The position numbers and the translations under genes are program-made. A stretch of 64,000 nt of DNA, from NCBI RefSeq assembly GCF_014839805.1, contig NC_051138.1, positions 8,740,983 to 8,804,982 of the forward strand, read 5' to 3'. The notes under the pieces were generated by a model. It was not told the origin of the DNA. It was given only the letters and a program-made list of their open reading frames with translations, and ran no database searches. The DNA is from Manduca sexta (Eukaryota > Arthropoda > Insecta > Lepidoptera > Sphingidae). Shown piece after piece: positions 9,973 to 24,700 of the stretch (positions within the stretch are counted from its first letter, which is position 1; every line of letters starts with the position of its first letter).

Positions 9973-10311
9973 TTTCAATGCCTAACATTCGCGTAAACAT
10001 AAGAAATCATTACAAAAATTAGACATATAAAAGAAAACCGTGTATAGTCTATCGATTAAATTTGTTTACATGAGAGAATAATAGGGACTTTCAAAAACTC
10101 TGTTGGCAATACCGTCAAAAGTGTATAACTTACCACTGACACAGTGACAAGTCATAATACTTGATCTCAATATTATTTATATTTAAATATTTGGAAATTA
10201 TGCCACAAACTGTGAATGATTCATCTGTCCTTCGTTTTTAATCCTGGTTATGGTTAGACGAGACAGACCTAAACGATACTTTCACACTGAATATACAGTA
10301 TTATACAAATA
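9973..10311. other. AT-rich spacer, nothing recognised
   Basis: No coding or repeat signal was recognised between the Penelope tail and the first of two tandem Helitrons. Confidence 0.35.
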
Positions 10312-11200
10312 CTAGCTTTTGCTCGCGGCTCCGCCCGCGTTATAAAGTTTTTCGGGCTCAAGTTTACCGTTATAAAAGTCACGCTTATATTTTCCCGAGA
10401 GCCTATATTCTTCCCAGGGTCTCAAACTGTCTCCATACCAAATTTCATCTGAATACGTTGGGTAGTTTTTGAGTTTAACACGTTCAGGCAGCCAAATGCA
10501 GCGGGGGATTTTGTTTTATAATATATTATTATAGAACTTTTTAAGAGGAACAATCCCGTCATACTCATTCATCTTTGTTGTATAACTTTGACCGTTTACG
10601 CAGCGAACGCAACGGAAGTTCTCATAACTAATAAATTTTCCCCGTTTTTGTAACATGTTTCATTAGTGCTCCGCTCCTATTGGTCATAGCGTGATGATAT
10701 ATAGTCTACAGCACTCCACGAACAAAGGGCTATCCAACACAAAAATATTTTTTTAGTTTGAACCGGTAATTCCTGAGATTAGCTATTACTGCTCCGCTCC
10801 TATTGGGTATAGCGTGATGATATATAATCTATAGCACTCAACGAACAAAGGGCTATCCAACACAAAAATAATTTTTCAGATTGACTCGGTAGTTCCTGAG
10901 ATTAGCCATTACTGCTCTGCTCCTATTGGGTATAGCGTGATGATATATAGCCTAAAGCACTCCACGAACAAAGGGCTATCCAACACAAAAATAATTTTTC
11001 AGATTGACCCGGTAGTTCCTGAGATTAACCATTACTGCTCTGCTCCTATTGGGTATAGCGTGATGATATATAGCCTATAGCACTCCACGAACAAAGGGCT
11101 ATCCAACACAAAAAGAATTTTTCAGATTGATCCGGTAGTTCCTGAGATTAGCGCGTTCAAACAAACAAACAAACAAACTCTTCAGCTTTATATAATAGTA
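10312..11200 (-). mobile_element. Non-autonomous Helitron B (four 123-bp units)
   Basis: Read on the minus strand it ends GCAAAAGCTAG at 10312-10315, preceded by the GC palindrome, and starts TACTATTATATAAAGCTGAA at 11200. The first four bases of the usual start (TCTA) are missing because Helitron C sits immediately upstream. Four tandem units are counted from the TTCCTGAGATTA strings, one per unit, in the plus sequence. Confidence 0.83.
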
Positions 11201-11959
11201 CTAGCTTTTGCCCGCGGCTCCGCCCGCGTTATAAAGTTTTTCAGACTAAAGTTTTCCGTTATAAAAGTAGTAGTTTCCCGGGAGCCTATGTTCTTCCCGG
11301 GGTCTCAAACTGTCTCCATACTAAATTTCATCTTAATACGTTGGGTAGTTTTTGAGTTTAACACGTTCAAAAATATTTTTTCAGTTCGAATCGGTAGTTC
11401 CTGAGATTAGCCATTACTGCTCCGCTCCTACTGAATATAGCGTGATGATATATAGCCTATAGCACTCCACGAACAAAGGGCTATCCAACGCAAAAAGATT
11501 TTTTCAGTTTGGACCGGTAGTTCCTGAGATTAGCCATTACTGCTCCGCTCCTATTGGGTATAGCGTGATGATATATAACATATAGCACTCCACGAACAAA
11601 GAGCTATCCAACGCAAAAAGAATTTTTCAGTTTGGACCGGTAGTTCCTGAGATTAGCCATTACTGCCCCGCTCCTATTGGGTGTAGCGTGATGATATATA
11701 GCCTATAGCACTCCACGAACAAAGGGCTATCCAACGCAAAAAGAATTTTTCAGTTTGGACCGGTAGTTCCTGAGATTAGCTATTACTGCCCCGCTCCTAT
11801 TGGGTATAGCGTGATGATATATAGCCTATAGCACTCCACGAACAAAGGGCTATCCAACGTAAAAAGAATTTTTCGGTTTGGACCGGTAGTTCCTGAGATT
11901 AGCGCGTTCAAACAAACAAACAAACAAACAAACTCTTCAGCTTTATATAATAGTATAGA
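11201..11959 (-). mobile_element. Non-autonomous Helitron C (five 123-bp units), abutting Helitron B
   Basis: On the minus strand it starts TCTATACTATTATATAAAGC at 11959 and ends GCAAAAGCTAG at 11201, directly followed by TACTATTATA of Helitron B. That junction equals insertion at the A/T step within TCTA^TACTATT of B. It has five units but lacks the segment between the units and the 3' end (GTTTACGCAGCG...) that copies A, B, D and E carry, so it is an internally deleted variant. Confidence 0.82.
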
Positions 11960-12784
11960 AGTATAGATAGATATAAAAAGTGTAAGTAACAAAAACTTTT
12001 AGTTGAACTACAAACAAGTCATGGCGACGACACGTTCTTGCTGAGCGTTCTTGCACGGACTATTTATAAGTGTTGCCAGTATCCGAATTCAAAAAATTAC
12101 TAAAATATGCCATGTCGACAGACTATACAAAATGCGCACACCCTAAGTGAAACATGTTAGATATGATTCTATCCGTTTAATTAGCTAATCAAATCACGCA
12201 TAAAAAATTAGACTCTAATACCTATTCAGATTTCACAGTCACAATTATAATTAAGACAAGCGCTGGCTTTTTAAGTAGCAGTGGGTCGTTATGTGATATG
12301 ACAATTACATACATACATTACATGATGCCTTATTGGTATAGTTATTGATAAGGGTGTCTGACACTAATTCTTTTAGGTAACTAACTATTTTAGAATTTAC
12401 ATATGTATGAAGCTGGTTTTTGCTAATATTGATATTCTGGCTGATATTACCGTTTACATGGCTTTACATGGTTATTTATTAGTTTTGTCTGTTGGGATAT
12501 TATTATTTATGTTACATAAGGGAACTTTCCTTACTTCTAAGCGTAGGACTGGACATTTTAAGATATTAAAAATTAGTCGAAACTTATGTCTTTGAGCTCT
12601 TTTAACTCAGAGCGAAATGTCTAACTTGTGGTCTGCAATTATTGGCTAATAGCTGATTATAAAAATTGACTGTTTTTAGAATCAAAAAAGCCGCTATTAA
12701 TCTATTGCAAAATTAGCGGATTTTGACAACTATGTATGATACGCCACGCCTACTTCTACATTCAAGGCGCTAGAAATACAAAAT
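11960..12784. other. Region downstream of Rab3GAP2
   Basis: No gene was recognised. The stretch just left of 12785 is the Rab3GAP2 3' UTR; a minus-strand AATAAA lies at 12475-12480 and is a candidate poly(A) signal. The small plus-strand frame at 12407-12595 has no recognisable similarity and is probably chance. Confidence 0.4.
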
Positions 12785-15700
12785 TTATAATTTCCGCCTA
12801 ATGAGAACCTCACAATTTTCAATAATAAGTTCAGCCAATTTAATGTTTGAAGAATTTGATGCTGATACGGCTTCAGATGTCTTTTTGTCCATTTGAACCA
12901 GCAGGCTTTGCAGTACCAATACTGTAGTAGGCAACGAAGGATTAGCTGGGATTGACGTATCAAGCACCTGAAATATATCCAAAAAAAAAAATATATCCAT
13001 TATATGACAATGTCTAAAAATACTTTATAAATAATCTATCTTTGTACATAATATTTTCCAGAGGGAGCTCTCTGAGTCCTCAAGACTAAAAAAACAACTT
13101 CCATGCACATCATACGAGACTTTTGTCGAGTCGCGGTTTCAAATATCGCGTGGAGGGAAATCTCTTCCCTGCAGAACATCACCGCCAAAATGCCGCAAGG
13201 CTCTGGTCTTTGCCCATTTCTTTTCTCGCTGTACATAAGCGATATTCCGAAATTAAAAGACGCCCATCTGGCGCTCTTTGCGGAAGACATCGCATTCTAC
13301 GCTTCTCGTAGAGACCCGGATCAGGTGGTACGCACTTAGAAAGCCGCAGCCCACAAACTCTGGAAGTCTGAACCTCTACCTGGTAGACCTACACAGGTTC
13401 TATGAAAAATTATACTCACGACGTTTTGTAAACGTTTGTACAGATGTGGGGGCACTGTCACGATCCATTCAGGCTGATTGCTTGATCGCTCCAGGCTACG
13501 TTTCAATCTCTGAGTAGTTATTGCTAATATTGGCGCCAATAGTAACTCTGGTTTCTGAGCTGAAGTTATTATGTTTTCTGCCAATACATCAAATCCTAGG
13601 TGATACAGAGCGATAGCCTGTGAAAATTTTAATTATATAATATTACGTTACGCGCGTATCCGTATACGATCAGAACGAAAAACTATAAGATGGATGAAAT
13701 ATATACGCATGCCAAACTCTATTCTGATTGGTTAATTTTCGCGATCAGTATTAAGGTAAAGATTGGGATCGTTTTTGTACTCGGCTATAAAGAAGATATC
13801 GTATGCCCAATTTATACGGATTAAATATTCGACTAAATATGTTGGTATACCCTAATCTAAGAAAAATCTTTTAAATTGTGCAAAATAATCAACGCTTACC
13901 TGTTGACGTATTACAAAATCTTCATCGATGCTCCACAATTCTGCTAATGAATAGATCTTTTTCATCCAAGTAACACATTCTTCGCAGTCGTAACTTTTAT
14001 AAGGTTCATTACTGTCTGATGTACTTATTGTCTCAACAGCAGCTCGAATAAGTTTAGTTAAAAACTTCATCCTATGATTTCTAACTTTTTCAGATGCCTT
14101 CATATTAATATCTCGACCAAGAACATTTCCTGTAAGGGCTTCTAATATGTATTGATAATCAATATCATAGAGCGTGTCGAGTGGTTTTAAAAACTTTATA
14201 TTAAAATGACACTGTAAATGCATAGTGGAAGAAATTTGATAATTTAGGCTCAAAATATTATCATCCACATATTTAGTGTGTTGGGCAACCTCCACAAGGG
14301 AAGGCATGCTTTCGTCCCAAATTCTCTCAAACTGTATTGTTTGTTTTTTCTGATTAGCTGTATTAGACGAATATTTCTGAAAGCAACTAAGATATTTTGT
14401 TGTTAGAGATAAAAATTGTATCATTACTTGATTATCAAATCCCACTTCCTGTAAAGACAAGGGATCTTTCGGTAATTTGCCTGTTTTGTTAACTAATCGA
14501 CAAGTAAGTTCAAAAATATGTTTGATATAAGTCGACCATATGATCGAAAAAAGGCCTAAACGAATAAAGTAATCTGATAAAGTAGTTAAACAATGAATCA
14601 CAGCTTCTAAAAACGCAGTATTTTGCATACATTTTTGCCAAGCCATAGAGTATTCCCAACACATGTTCGCAATTATGTAATCAGCCATCGTACTGAGTGG
14701 AAATTGTCGCCGTAAAAGTGATAGCCATTTGAAAATTTTGGGATTTTCATCAACAGAAGAACGATTATTTTCAATAAAAACGAAAGCGGGGTCACTGTCA
14801 TCATTAACGGAAGGAACTTCTTGCCCCGCTTTGGAGGCCTGTACTTCCATCAGTTCATTGGCAATTATGGCCTCTGGAGTAACACCCATGCCACAAAGCC
14901 ATTTCGCTATTAGTTCTGTAACAGATCCTTTACCTCTTGTATATATATACTTAAGGTTTACATCATATTCGGAAATGTGTAATTTCGGCAATGATTCTCC
15001 TTTAAAGGTATCTTTAAACATTAAAATTATACTAAGGATAGAAATGTCCTCTAGTTTTCCGATCAGGATGCCCCATTTAGCATTTTCTTTCGTAACTGAT
15101 TCCCAAACTTCTTCTTCGCCTTCTAAATGTTGTATTTCAAATATTCTACCGACTGCTTTGCATGTCATTGCAACGATCATACTTCTTAAGGGACATGGCA
15201 TATCCACTAACATGTTTCTAATGTTTTCCCACCAAGGGGATATTTCATTGTAGATTATATTGGTAGCGTCCTTTGTACATTTACAAATGTAATACAAAGC
15301 AACTATGATTTTTTCAATTAATTCAATATTAATCTCTTCCATCGACATGTTCATTAATTGCATAATTAAAAGCTTAACAATTTCTTTTGGGTCAATATTA
15401 CATTCATTGATATAATTAGTAAGTAATTTAAAGTCCTTTAATTTGAAAATAGATTTAAAAGTAATACACGCTAAATTATTGAGTTTTTCAGGTGTAGCAT
15501 CAGGTTTTAAACAAATATATTGAGATTTTTCGTCTAGCACAAAACAAGATACAAATTCTTTGTACGTACTGACTTTAGTATCAGCAAAAGTTACCCTAAT
15601 TTGCTGTTGTTCTTTGTAATCCTTTTCTTGTGCCAGAGCTAACATCCTTTCTAAAATACAGCTATCGTCTTCTAGTAAGTGAAAAGCTGACGTGGCCTGT

Positions 15701-18700
15701 TCTTCATTATCTTCAAAATGCATATCATTACGATCTTTGTTTTCTTTTACAGGTAATCTTAAAAAAGTTTGAAATTTGGTTTGTAGCTCATTCATATCAT
15801 CGGAATGTTCATCGTTAATAAGTCGATAAAAAAGTGTAGTTAAGCCCAGTTTTGCAAAATAATGTTTTATAACTTGTTCCTGAGTATTCAGATTGTCTTC
15901 AGCAAAACAATTCCAGAAGACATTTAAACAAGACATGGCAACTTTAGGAGATGCGTTATAATTATTTATCATTAATTCCAGAAAGTGTTTTCTCAGTTCT
16001 AACGTTTTTAATTGAGAAACTTTTGCTAATAATTCATTTTCGTATTCATCCGTCGAAACATCAGACTTTTTTACATAATCTCGCAATTCTCTCAGCGTAT
16101 GTAGATCTTTCGATCTTTCAGAATGTTCTCCATCTAATGCAAAGAAAAATGGAATATTAAACTTTTTTAATTTTCCATCCGGGTCTAATAAAATACATTG
16201 AAATTCCGGCAAATTAAGTTTTTTGTAGGTATAGTTTTTGTCTGCCCCGACCAGTCCACAGGTGTTATAAATCAATATACCATTCTTAGTAGCAGTGAAA
16301 ACGGCCACTCTAGTACCAGTTTGCATTACCCGAATGTCAATAAGCCCTTTCTTTGGATTGTATATAACCAAAAATATAGCCCTCTTGATTTCTTTAATCA
16401 CGGACAATTGTGGTTTTTTGTCGTCAACTTCGAATAACTGAAAAAGAAAATGAATTCGATTAATGTCCCCACGGGTAAAGTAAGTGATGGAAATACATTA
16501 GATTTTGCACAGCTTCCACGATGAGCCCATCCTCTTTTACTCTACAAGATACAGGTTAACCAGGAATATAAAAAACTTGCTTTGAAGGCGACCCTTCTGC
16601 TTTCTGTTCTAAAGTTAGAATTGTTAATAGAAGAGATTAGTTCTGTATTTTATAAAAAAACACAACAACGAGAGTTTTTATTAACCTCGTCAGGCTATAA
16701 TTAATGATATCAATTTTTTATAATAATTTAATTTGGAGACAGATTAAATTATTTTTATATCATTTCCCGGTGATATTCCGTAAAACATACACATAAAACT
16801 TAACAAAGAAAATATAAATACTTATTATCCACCCTAGTTTATTAATTTATAATTTACAACGGACTTTAAAACTGTAAATTGTAAGTACTTATACCCACTA
16901 TTTGACAGCAAGTTAAAACGCCAAACCTGAACAAAGGCACATTGAGCATCTCTGCAGCCTTTAAACAGTCGAACGAGATGCCCTCTATTTACATCAAGAA
17001 GTGCCACGCGTCCAAAACTATCGACAAAAGCTGCAAGGCGTCGATCGGGTGAAACAACTGCCACTGTGCCGACTCGTTGCGTATCGTATAAGCCGGAGCG
17101 CATAGTTAGGGGCTCCGATCGAACGTGTGGCTCGCTGCCAGATGTAGCACTCTCTGTTGAACCTCCACCGAGCCAACCTCTAAAATATACATAATTAAAT
17201 TTGCCAAATAACTAACATGTTATAAAATCTGTATTAAACATTGATTGATTCCTTCCTAGCCGAATTTCAGCCACGGTGGCCAATCTCAACGGAGATCAGC
17301 CAGGTACGCAGCAGATACTTTAGTGCACAAGCTTGAGTGCAATACATATGTGCACTCGCATAGTCCAGTGAGACGGTAAACCGTCATAACCGAAGAAAGA
17401 TTAGGCGCAGGATTTAGGTTTTTGCGAGGCACGGGGGTCTTACATCGCCAATAAACTGACTCCGAACTGCGACTGACTAAATTTTAAGATGGAAAAAACC
17501 AGTCGCAATTATATTTGGCCCGACCCGGGATTCGAACCCAGGACCTCACCGCAGAAGTCGTACTCATACTGAGTACAATTACAACTACACTACCGAGGCT
17601 GTGTCGTATTAAACATAGGTATATAGGAAGAAAATTATAATATTAAAAACCGGGATAAAATCCGTAAAATAGTTTGTTTTTCAACATCTCATAGACTTAG
17701 GGGCGACATTACAAATCTATATAAATAATGAGATCTAATCCAACAATGAACCCTAATTCTAATCGGCCCACTTTCGGGGCAACACGAGTATATTAAACGA
17801 GGTTGTTTACTAATTCAGTACTCACGGCAAAGCTGACTTGATTTTATTGGCGACTGCTCTGGCTACGTCTTGTAAAGGAGGTGTTGTACCTCCTTCGAGA
17901 GCATAATGAAATCCTACAAATGGTTTCTGTCCTGCTCCAAGTATCAAAGAATTAACAGGTGGAACAGAACGGTACCTGCAATGATAGTGCAGGCGTTAAA
18001 ACATTTCCGCCCTGAGGCTTGTGACCGTCTGAAAGAATCCACCACGGTATCTTCCGCATGTCGTAAGTGACTACAAATAAAGGCTATTAGTGAATCTGAA
18101 ACGATCCAGTTAAGATTGTAACAGCGCTCTCAGCACTTGGACTCTCTTTTATACACTATATAATCCTTGGGATTGTTGGGACGATTGGTGAAGGCATTTT
18201 TCAACGCAAAGGCAGGTGATGCGCCACTTAACGTTATTGTGTAGAAGTCAACCGGTTTATAATTTATTAATTAAAAGTGGTAATTTTTAATTAACAATTA
18301 AGTAATTACATTCTCACCATATATCATATCCTCCATAAGTTGAAGCTGCAAGAAGGTGATCATATGCATTCTTTAACTCAAGGCCCACAACTGCAGCGTC
18401 ATTAATAATTTCCTGATCACAAAACACCCATTTTCGAACACTTATATTACGACTATCTATCATATAGTCATCTTGAATGCCAGCTCTGACTAAAAAGTAA
18501 ATATAATGTTCTGTTGACATTTATGTCATGCATAAATTCAATTTTTGGCTGGTATTGCTGCTGTTTCTGAGTAGTTATAACACTTGCCACCGAACATCGA
18601 TATATATGTACCACGTACTAGATTTGGCGTTCCGAACATTCGCTGTGTTCAACTGAATTGAACTGCAATCCATACAACAGCTTTAGTATGGTGTCAATAT

Positions 18701-21700
18701 TGACAGCTTGTGGTTGTGTACGGGGCGGCGCTCATAATATAATAATTACTCTTGTCTAAGTGTAAACCTGGATCATGGATGTAAATAAAAAAAAATTGTC
18801 AAGTAAGTAAAACTATTTGTTGTTTAAGTGAATAAATAGATGATAATACTAGAAAATAACAATAGAAAAATATGTTTATATTTCAAAGCAACGCCGTTTA
18901 CAATTATAGACTAAAACATGCAAATGTTCCATTATGAAACTGGTTGTAGATAAAATATGCGACTGAAAACAGATTTAACGTGGTGATTTTAGAAGGATTT
19001 TATTTTGTTTAGTGTCGAATACAGGTAACTAGAAACAAGTTCTATTATATCTAATAATGAAGTCGTAATTTGAACTTTATATATTTTAGATGATGAAAAT
19101 CCATGATTTATTAAATTGTTTATAACTCATATCGTATATATTATATATCCTCGATCCAGATACAAAATAATTTTAAAGTATAAAGTCTGGTTAGCACTAT
19201 CATCAGGCGCATGCGCAATGGTTCAAAAGTGTCGTACAGCTGGTACTCGCTATCCTTTTCTGACTGGTAATATTACGCGCTAGCTCTCTTTCACTCTACC
19301 TTCAATATTTATCATTTTTAAGAGTCAGCAACCCTTATTTGCGGCCAGATTTAATTAGGCAACCGTGTATCATGATCAACAGAAGAAAATCAGCTTTAAT
19401 TTGATGTATAGCTAATAAATATACATTATGAACGAGTAAATGTATCATAGTCATACCTGCTTACACCTGGCTGCGAAGAGGTGCGGCCAAGTGCGCAACG
19501 GCAACCGTGGTTTTTCAGAGTCTTTATGTGTATTGTCATGAAGTGGACGATATTTTATTTTGAAAAACAAATGAATGAAATGTTTTCCGAAAAATCAATT
19601 AACAATAATTTAATTAAAAATATTAGCGGCCAAGTTTTAATAGGCAACCTAGTAGATATATATTCTTCTAAGCATAAATATGTGTAAGAATGTAGTTTTT
19701 AACATGTACTCGATGAGTGCACTAATTCTGCAGCGGGATGTTAGACTATTCATATTAATAAGCTATTTTATTGTATATTTGGAAATTGAAAAAAAAAATC
19801 TGTGAAAAATATGTTTTAAAGTTTCAAACTTGAATTTCACAAAGTTGGCGTATTTATATATTTTTAATATTTTTTCTAAAAATAGCTAATATTGTATAGA
19901 TAATTCCTGCGAAGGTTCATAATGGGCTGAGAAGTCGTTTAGGAGCAAGACTGGTTACAGTGCCGAAGCGCAGCAGGCTCCCGAAAGAGAGAACTAGCAA
20001 AAACATATAATTAAACTAAATACTTAAGATCAGAGTTTTCTATCATGTTTTTCATTGCTCTAAGGATCGAATTACATCTGATTATAATATAAAAAAATAT
20101 ATTTATATTACCGTGGGTGTACCACAATATTTGAAACTTGGCATTTGTCATAGGCTATTTAATATTATTTTAATTTTACTTTTTCTTTATTATATTATTA
20201 TTTTAATTTATTATACAGAGTGGTGACGACATAACGACATTAAATGAAAACACGAACCTCACTAGTTGATCAAAACACTCTAAAATTATCAAAAAAGTTA
20301 TTACGCAAAACTACAAGAATCTAATTTTTCAAACAAACTAAATGCGAAAATAATCTAAATTAAACACACCAGCCTTTATAATATTGCTTATTAACCTCAT
20401 CTGACCTGTAGGCACTGCACGTAGGCGTACGTACGTACTTATTTGGCGGTCCCTTTTGGGCGTAAAGTTTCATTCATGAACATAATCTAAAAAAATGGTG
20501 GTCATGGTCACTAGGTTCACATTTCATGTAAACACTTGAACATTTAATCACAACTAATACACACGCGTACGAACTACAAAAGAAATGCCGACAAAGCGAC
20601 GGCCGCCGCGGCGCGCTGCGCTGCGCCCGCATAGGCATCAGCTGATGTGGGTCTTACAACTTACATTATGATATTTTTTTTATAATATTGAATTTTGTTT
20701 CTAATTAATAGTTTAGTTTATCTATCCATACGTAACGCTGTATAAGAACGTTCTCTTCTTTCGAAAAGCTAATCATTCGATCGCGCTGTCTTCGTTTTCG
20801 GTAGCGCTTCCCTTACACCGGGTATTTTTGCCTACACTTACCTACATGTTTAGACAAAATGTCGAATTGACAACGTAGCTATCTTACCAGTTTACAAAAC
20901 AAGTGGTGCGTCTCGGCAATCTTTCCTTGCTAATAATAATAATGTTATCTTTATGGTGATTAGGTCTAAATACAACCAGCAATACAATAAAATATTGTAA
21001 TATTATTTCTGAGTAGCGAGTAGCACATTGTATTTAGTTGTATTACGCATGTAGGTAAATGAAATTGTTTTGAGGTGAATGACCTAATGAACTTGCGTGG
21101 CTAAATCGTAATGCACGTACATCATGTTCTAAAATCGTTAAAGTAAAAAATAATTCCTGCGGCTAAACCATTGATTGTAATTTGATAATTTTTGGTATAC
21201 GTACTACTAACGTGATACTCGGCATGTGGTTTCATTTAATGTCGCTATGTCGTCACCACCCTGTATACATGGATATGATAAAAGAACCTGACTTATGCCA
21301 GCAACATTTACTTAAATATAGACAAAAATACATAATTTTGAAAAACAGAAATCTTGTAAATATTCCGTACACGACTGTTCTTGTTTACTTAGTTTAAAAA
21401 AAAAATACATTGTACACCAGTTGTCTGACTTGCTTGTTTATTTTCTTAGCAAAAATCGAAGACCAATGTTGACCGTTCATCTCGGGAAATATATTGGGCA
21501 GCTTAATATTATATGCGTTTTCTTTTAAGGGTTCATAACAACTACAGAACTGCGCTGTGCGAGAACCGTGAGCACACTGAGAAATGTCATTTGAGCTCTG
21601 TGTCCCGGGCCCACGCCACGCATTCACCTCAGTAACATCCCCCTCGGTTTTTGGAGGGTAGCTGATACACGAGTCAGTGGGATTCTGTATTTAAACCTTT

Positions 21701-24700
21701 TAAAAAAATCAGGAAATCTCTATATTACTATAATTCCTATTGAATTGTGTTTTGTATATTCTTAGTGGTGTCGGTAAGTGTTTTTGTGTATTAATTAGTC
21801 CTTGTTACTATCTCATATAGTAACAATGGACATATCACCTCCAGACCCCCCCGATCCCCCGGATATTTCCCAATTGCTATTTCCCGGTTGCTATGGATGT
21901 TATTTCCTCCCTGCACCCTGATACTAGTGTGGCTAGACAATCGGCCTATAAACGCCAAAGCGATGACTCCTCGGAGACAATCATCCCTACCAAAAAAACT
22001 AGTTCAGCACAACCGGTCCTTGAATGCCCTTCCATTCAAACCTCATTCACTCACACAAGTTACAAGGAACTTTTGAGTTCTTACCCTGATTCAAGCACAG
22101 GACCATTTATCGTTCATGTGTCTCGTGTTGAAACTGATCCTTCATCTGGATCGACCATCAGACCCATTAATTTTGGCCAGTTTTTGTTCAAGCATAAAAT
22201 ACCAAACATAATGAAAAATGGGGTAAAAAAAGTGGGTCGCAACAGAATTTCTATTGAATTTCTTACTGCTGTTGACGCAAATAATTTCTTAATTAATCCT
22301 ACTTTATCACTCAATAATTATGTTTCTTCAATCCCCTCATACAATGTGACCCGGTTGGGAGTAGTTCGAGGAATTCCTGTTGAGGTTTCCATGGATGACT
22401 TCATTAAATACATAGAAGTTCCAGATGGATGTGGTAAAGCAATTAAAGCGAGACGACTCAGCAGAAAGGTAATTACAGATGGTGCTCCTAGTTGGCTACC
22501 AACTCAAACTATTGTAATTACATTTCTGTCACAAAATTACCCTCTTACGTATATTACTTCTATAACTCTCTTCCTGTGGATATATATATACTTCCCACAA
22601 TTCAATGCCTTAACTGCTGCGGTTTTGGTCACATTATAAACCAATGTCGGTCAAAAACTAGATGTTATATATGTTCTCTTCCACACCCAGGTGACTCATG
22701 CTCGGTGGACATGCAATCTGCTAAATGTACTTCCTGTTCTGGTAGTCATTTTGCCACACACAAAAGCTGTCCTGAACATGACAGACAAAAAAATATAAAA
22801 ATGCTCATGTCTAGGGACAATGTGTCTTACGACATGGCATCCTCCCATTTTAAACCTAATAACTCTTATTCACAAGCTATCAAAGCTGCTCCTAATCTAT
22901 CTTCCCCAATTAATATGCCTTCTCCTTCACCCAATAATTCACCTCCTGAACGTTCTTCATACAATAAAACTACTTTCTCCTCCCCTCGATCCCGAGCCCC
23001 ATTAGGTAAGAGCTATAATAGAGTGTTACATTCTGATATTACTTCTGATCCTGCCTCTTCACAACCAAATGGCTGCGCTTTGAATACTCCTGTAGATGAC
23101 TCTCTCCCAGAAAGTAACCTTCTAGAAGGTCTTATAAATCTAGTATTCACTATTATATCCACATATTCTGATTGCTTACCGACCAACGTTGCCAATAAAT
23201 TACAATTAATTTTTTCCCTTGTTAACAATGGATCCAATAAAGATTCTTCAGTGGAACAGTAAGAGTATCCGCAATAAGAATCATGAAATTTCTCTTATGA
23301 TTTCTAAATATTCCCCATCTATCCTTGCTATTTCCGAGACTTGGCTTGTCCCTCTTGGCTCTCATTTTCGAGTCCCTGGGTTTGCAGGTTTTCGGGATGA
23401 CAGGGACGATGGCTATGGGGGAAGTGCTTTATTTGTAAGTCAGTCCCTCATTTATACCCAGTTAGCTGTTCCTCCTCATAGTCAAAACTTTAATGTCGTG
23501 GCTGTGAGGTGTTTTAACATTTCTTTTGTTTCTATTTACATCCCTCATCCTTCTTCCTTCATATTCCTTGAACTTCGTTCTATTTTATCTTCCCTTCCTA
23601 GTCCTATTATAATCATGGGCGATTTTAATTGCCACCATACATCATGGGGGTCCTATCGGTGTGACCGTGTCTCCTTTCCTCTTCTCGAAATATTGGATGA
23701 TTTTAATTTTTGTGTTATCAATGATGGGTCTCCTACCCGTCGTGTTTACCCTTCTCAGAATCCAAAGAGTGTTGTAGATTTATCCATTTGTTCTGCATCT
23801 CTTGCGTCTCTACTACATTGGGAAATAAGTCCCCACAGTTTTAGCAGTGACCATTTTCCAATTATTATCTCCGTCCCACTTAATTTTCCTCTTCAAAATC
23901 CCTTCTCCCCTCTCCTCAAATATCGTTTATCTGGGGCTGACTGGCCATCATATGTAGCATCCCTCGATTCTCAATTCAAAAGTTAGTATCTGGCAATAGT
24001 AATTTACACCCTTTAGATGCATATAATAAATTCGTTGAGGCGATTTCTTCGTCTGCAGACTCTCACATTCCACTTAAAAAAGGCAAATCAACCAAAAAGT
24101 CGCCGCCATGGTGGGATGCAGAGTGCACGAGCATTATTCACCAACGCCACAAAGCTGAAATTAAATATAACTCTTCAATGACGACAGAGAATTTTCATCT
24201 CTTTTCAACAAATGGCGGCCCGTTCCCGCAGATTATTATCCCTTAAAAAAAAGCAGGGTTGGATGCGGTTTTGCGAAAGTCTGTCACCCAAATTCCCTTC
24301 ATCATATGTTTGGAGTCAAATAAAAAGGTTTAGATCTGCTCGTAATTTTTCTAATACCCCATCCAATGATCCTTCCACTTGGATCGACTCATTTGCTTCT
24401 AAAATTGCCCCTCCTTCAGTCCCAGACTTTTCCTGTCTTCCCCTCTTATATCCTCCTCTTCCTTCAACTCACCCCTAGCATCCCCATTTTCGTTTGAAGA
24501 ATTGCAATTGTCTTTAGACGGCCTTGTCGACTCTTCTCCTGGGCTTGATGGCATTCCCTATTCATTCTTGACAAGAGCTAATGATAACTGCAAACAGTTT
24601 TACCTAAAACTGATTAATCATTTTTTTGAAACTGGTGTTGTTCCCGATGCATGGAAAACACAAATTATTATTCCTCTCCTCAAACCAGGTAAAAATCCTC

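Noticed and set aside
12407..12595. Small hydrophobic plus-strand frame downstream of Rab3GAP2
   Set aside because: No similarity, no promoter or splice evidence; hydrophobic frames are expected in AT-rich DNA.
14729..15253. Plus-strand 174-residue open frame
   Set aside because: It is antisense to the well-supported Rab3GAP2 exon 7 and has no recognisable domain.
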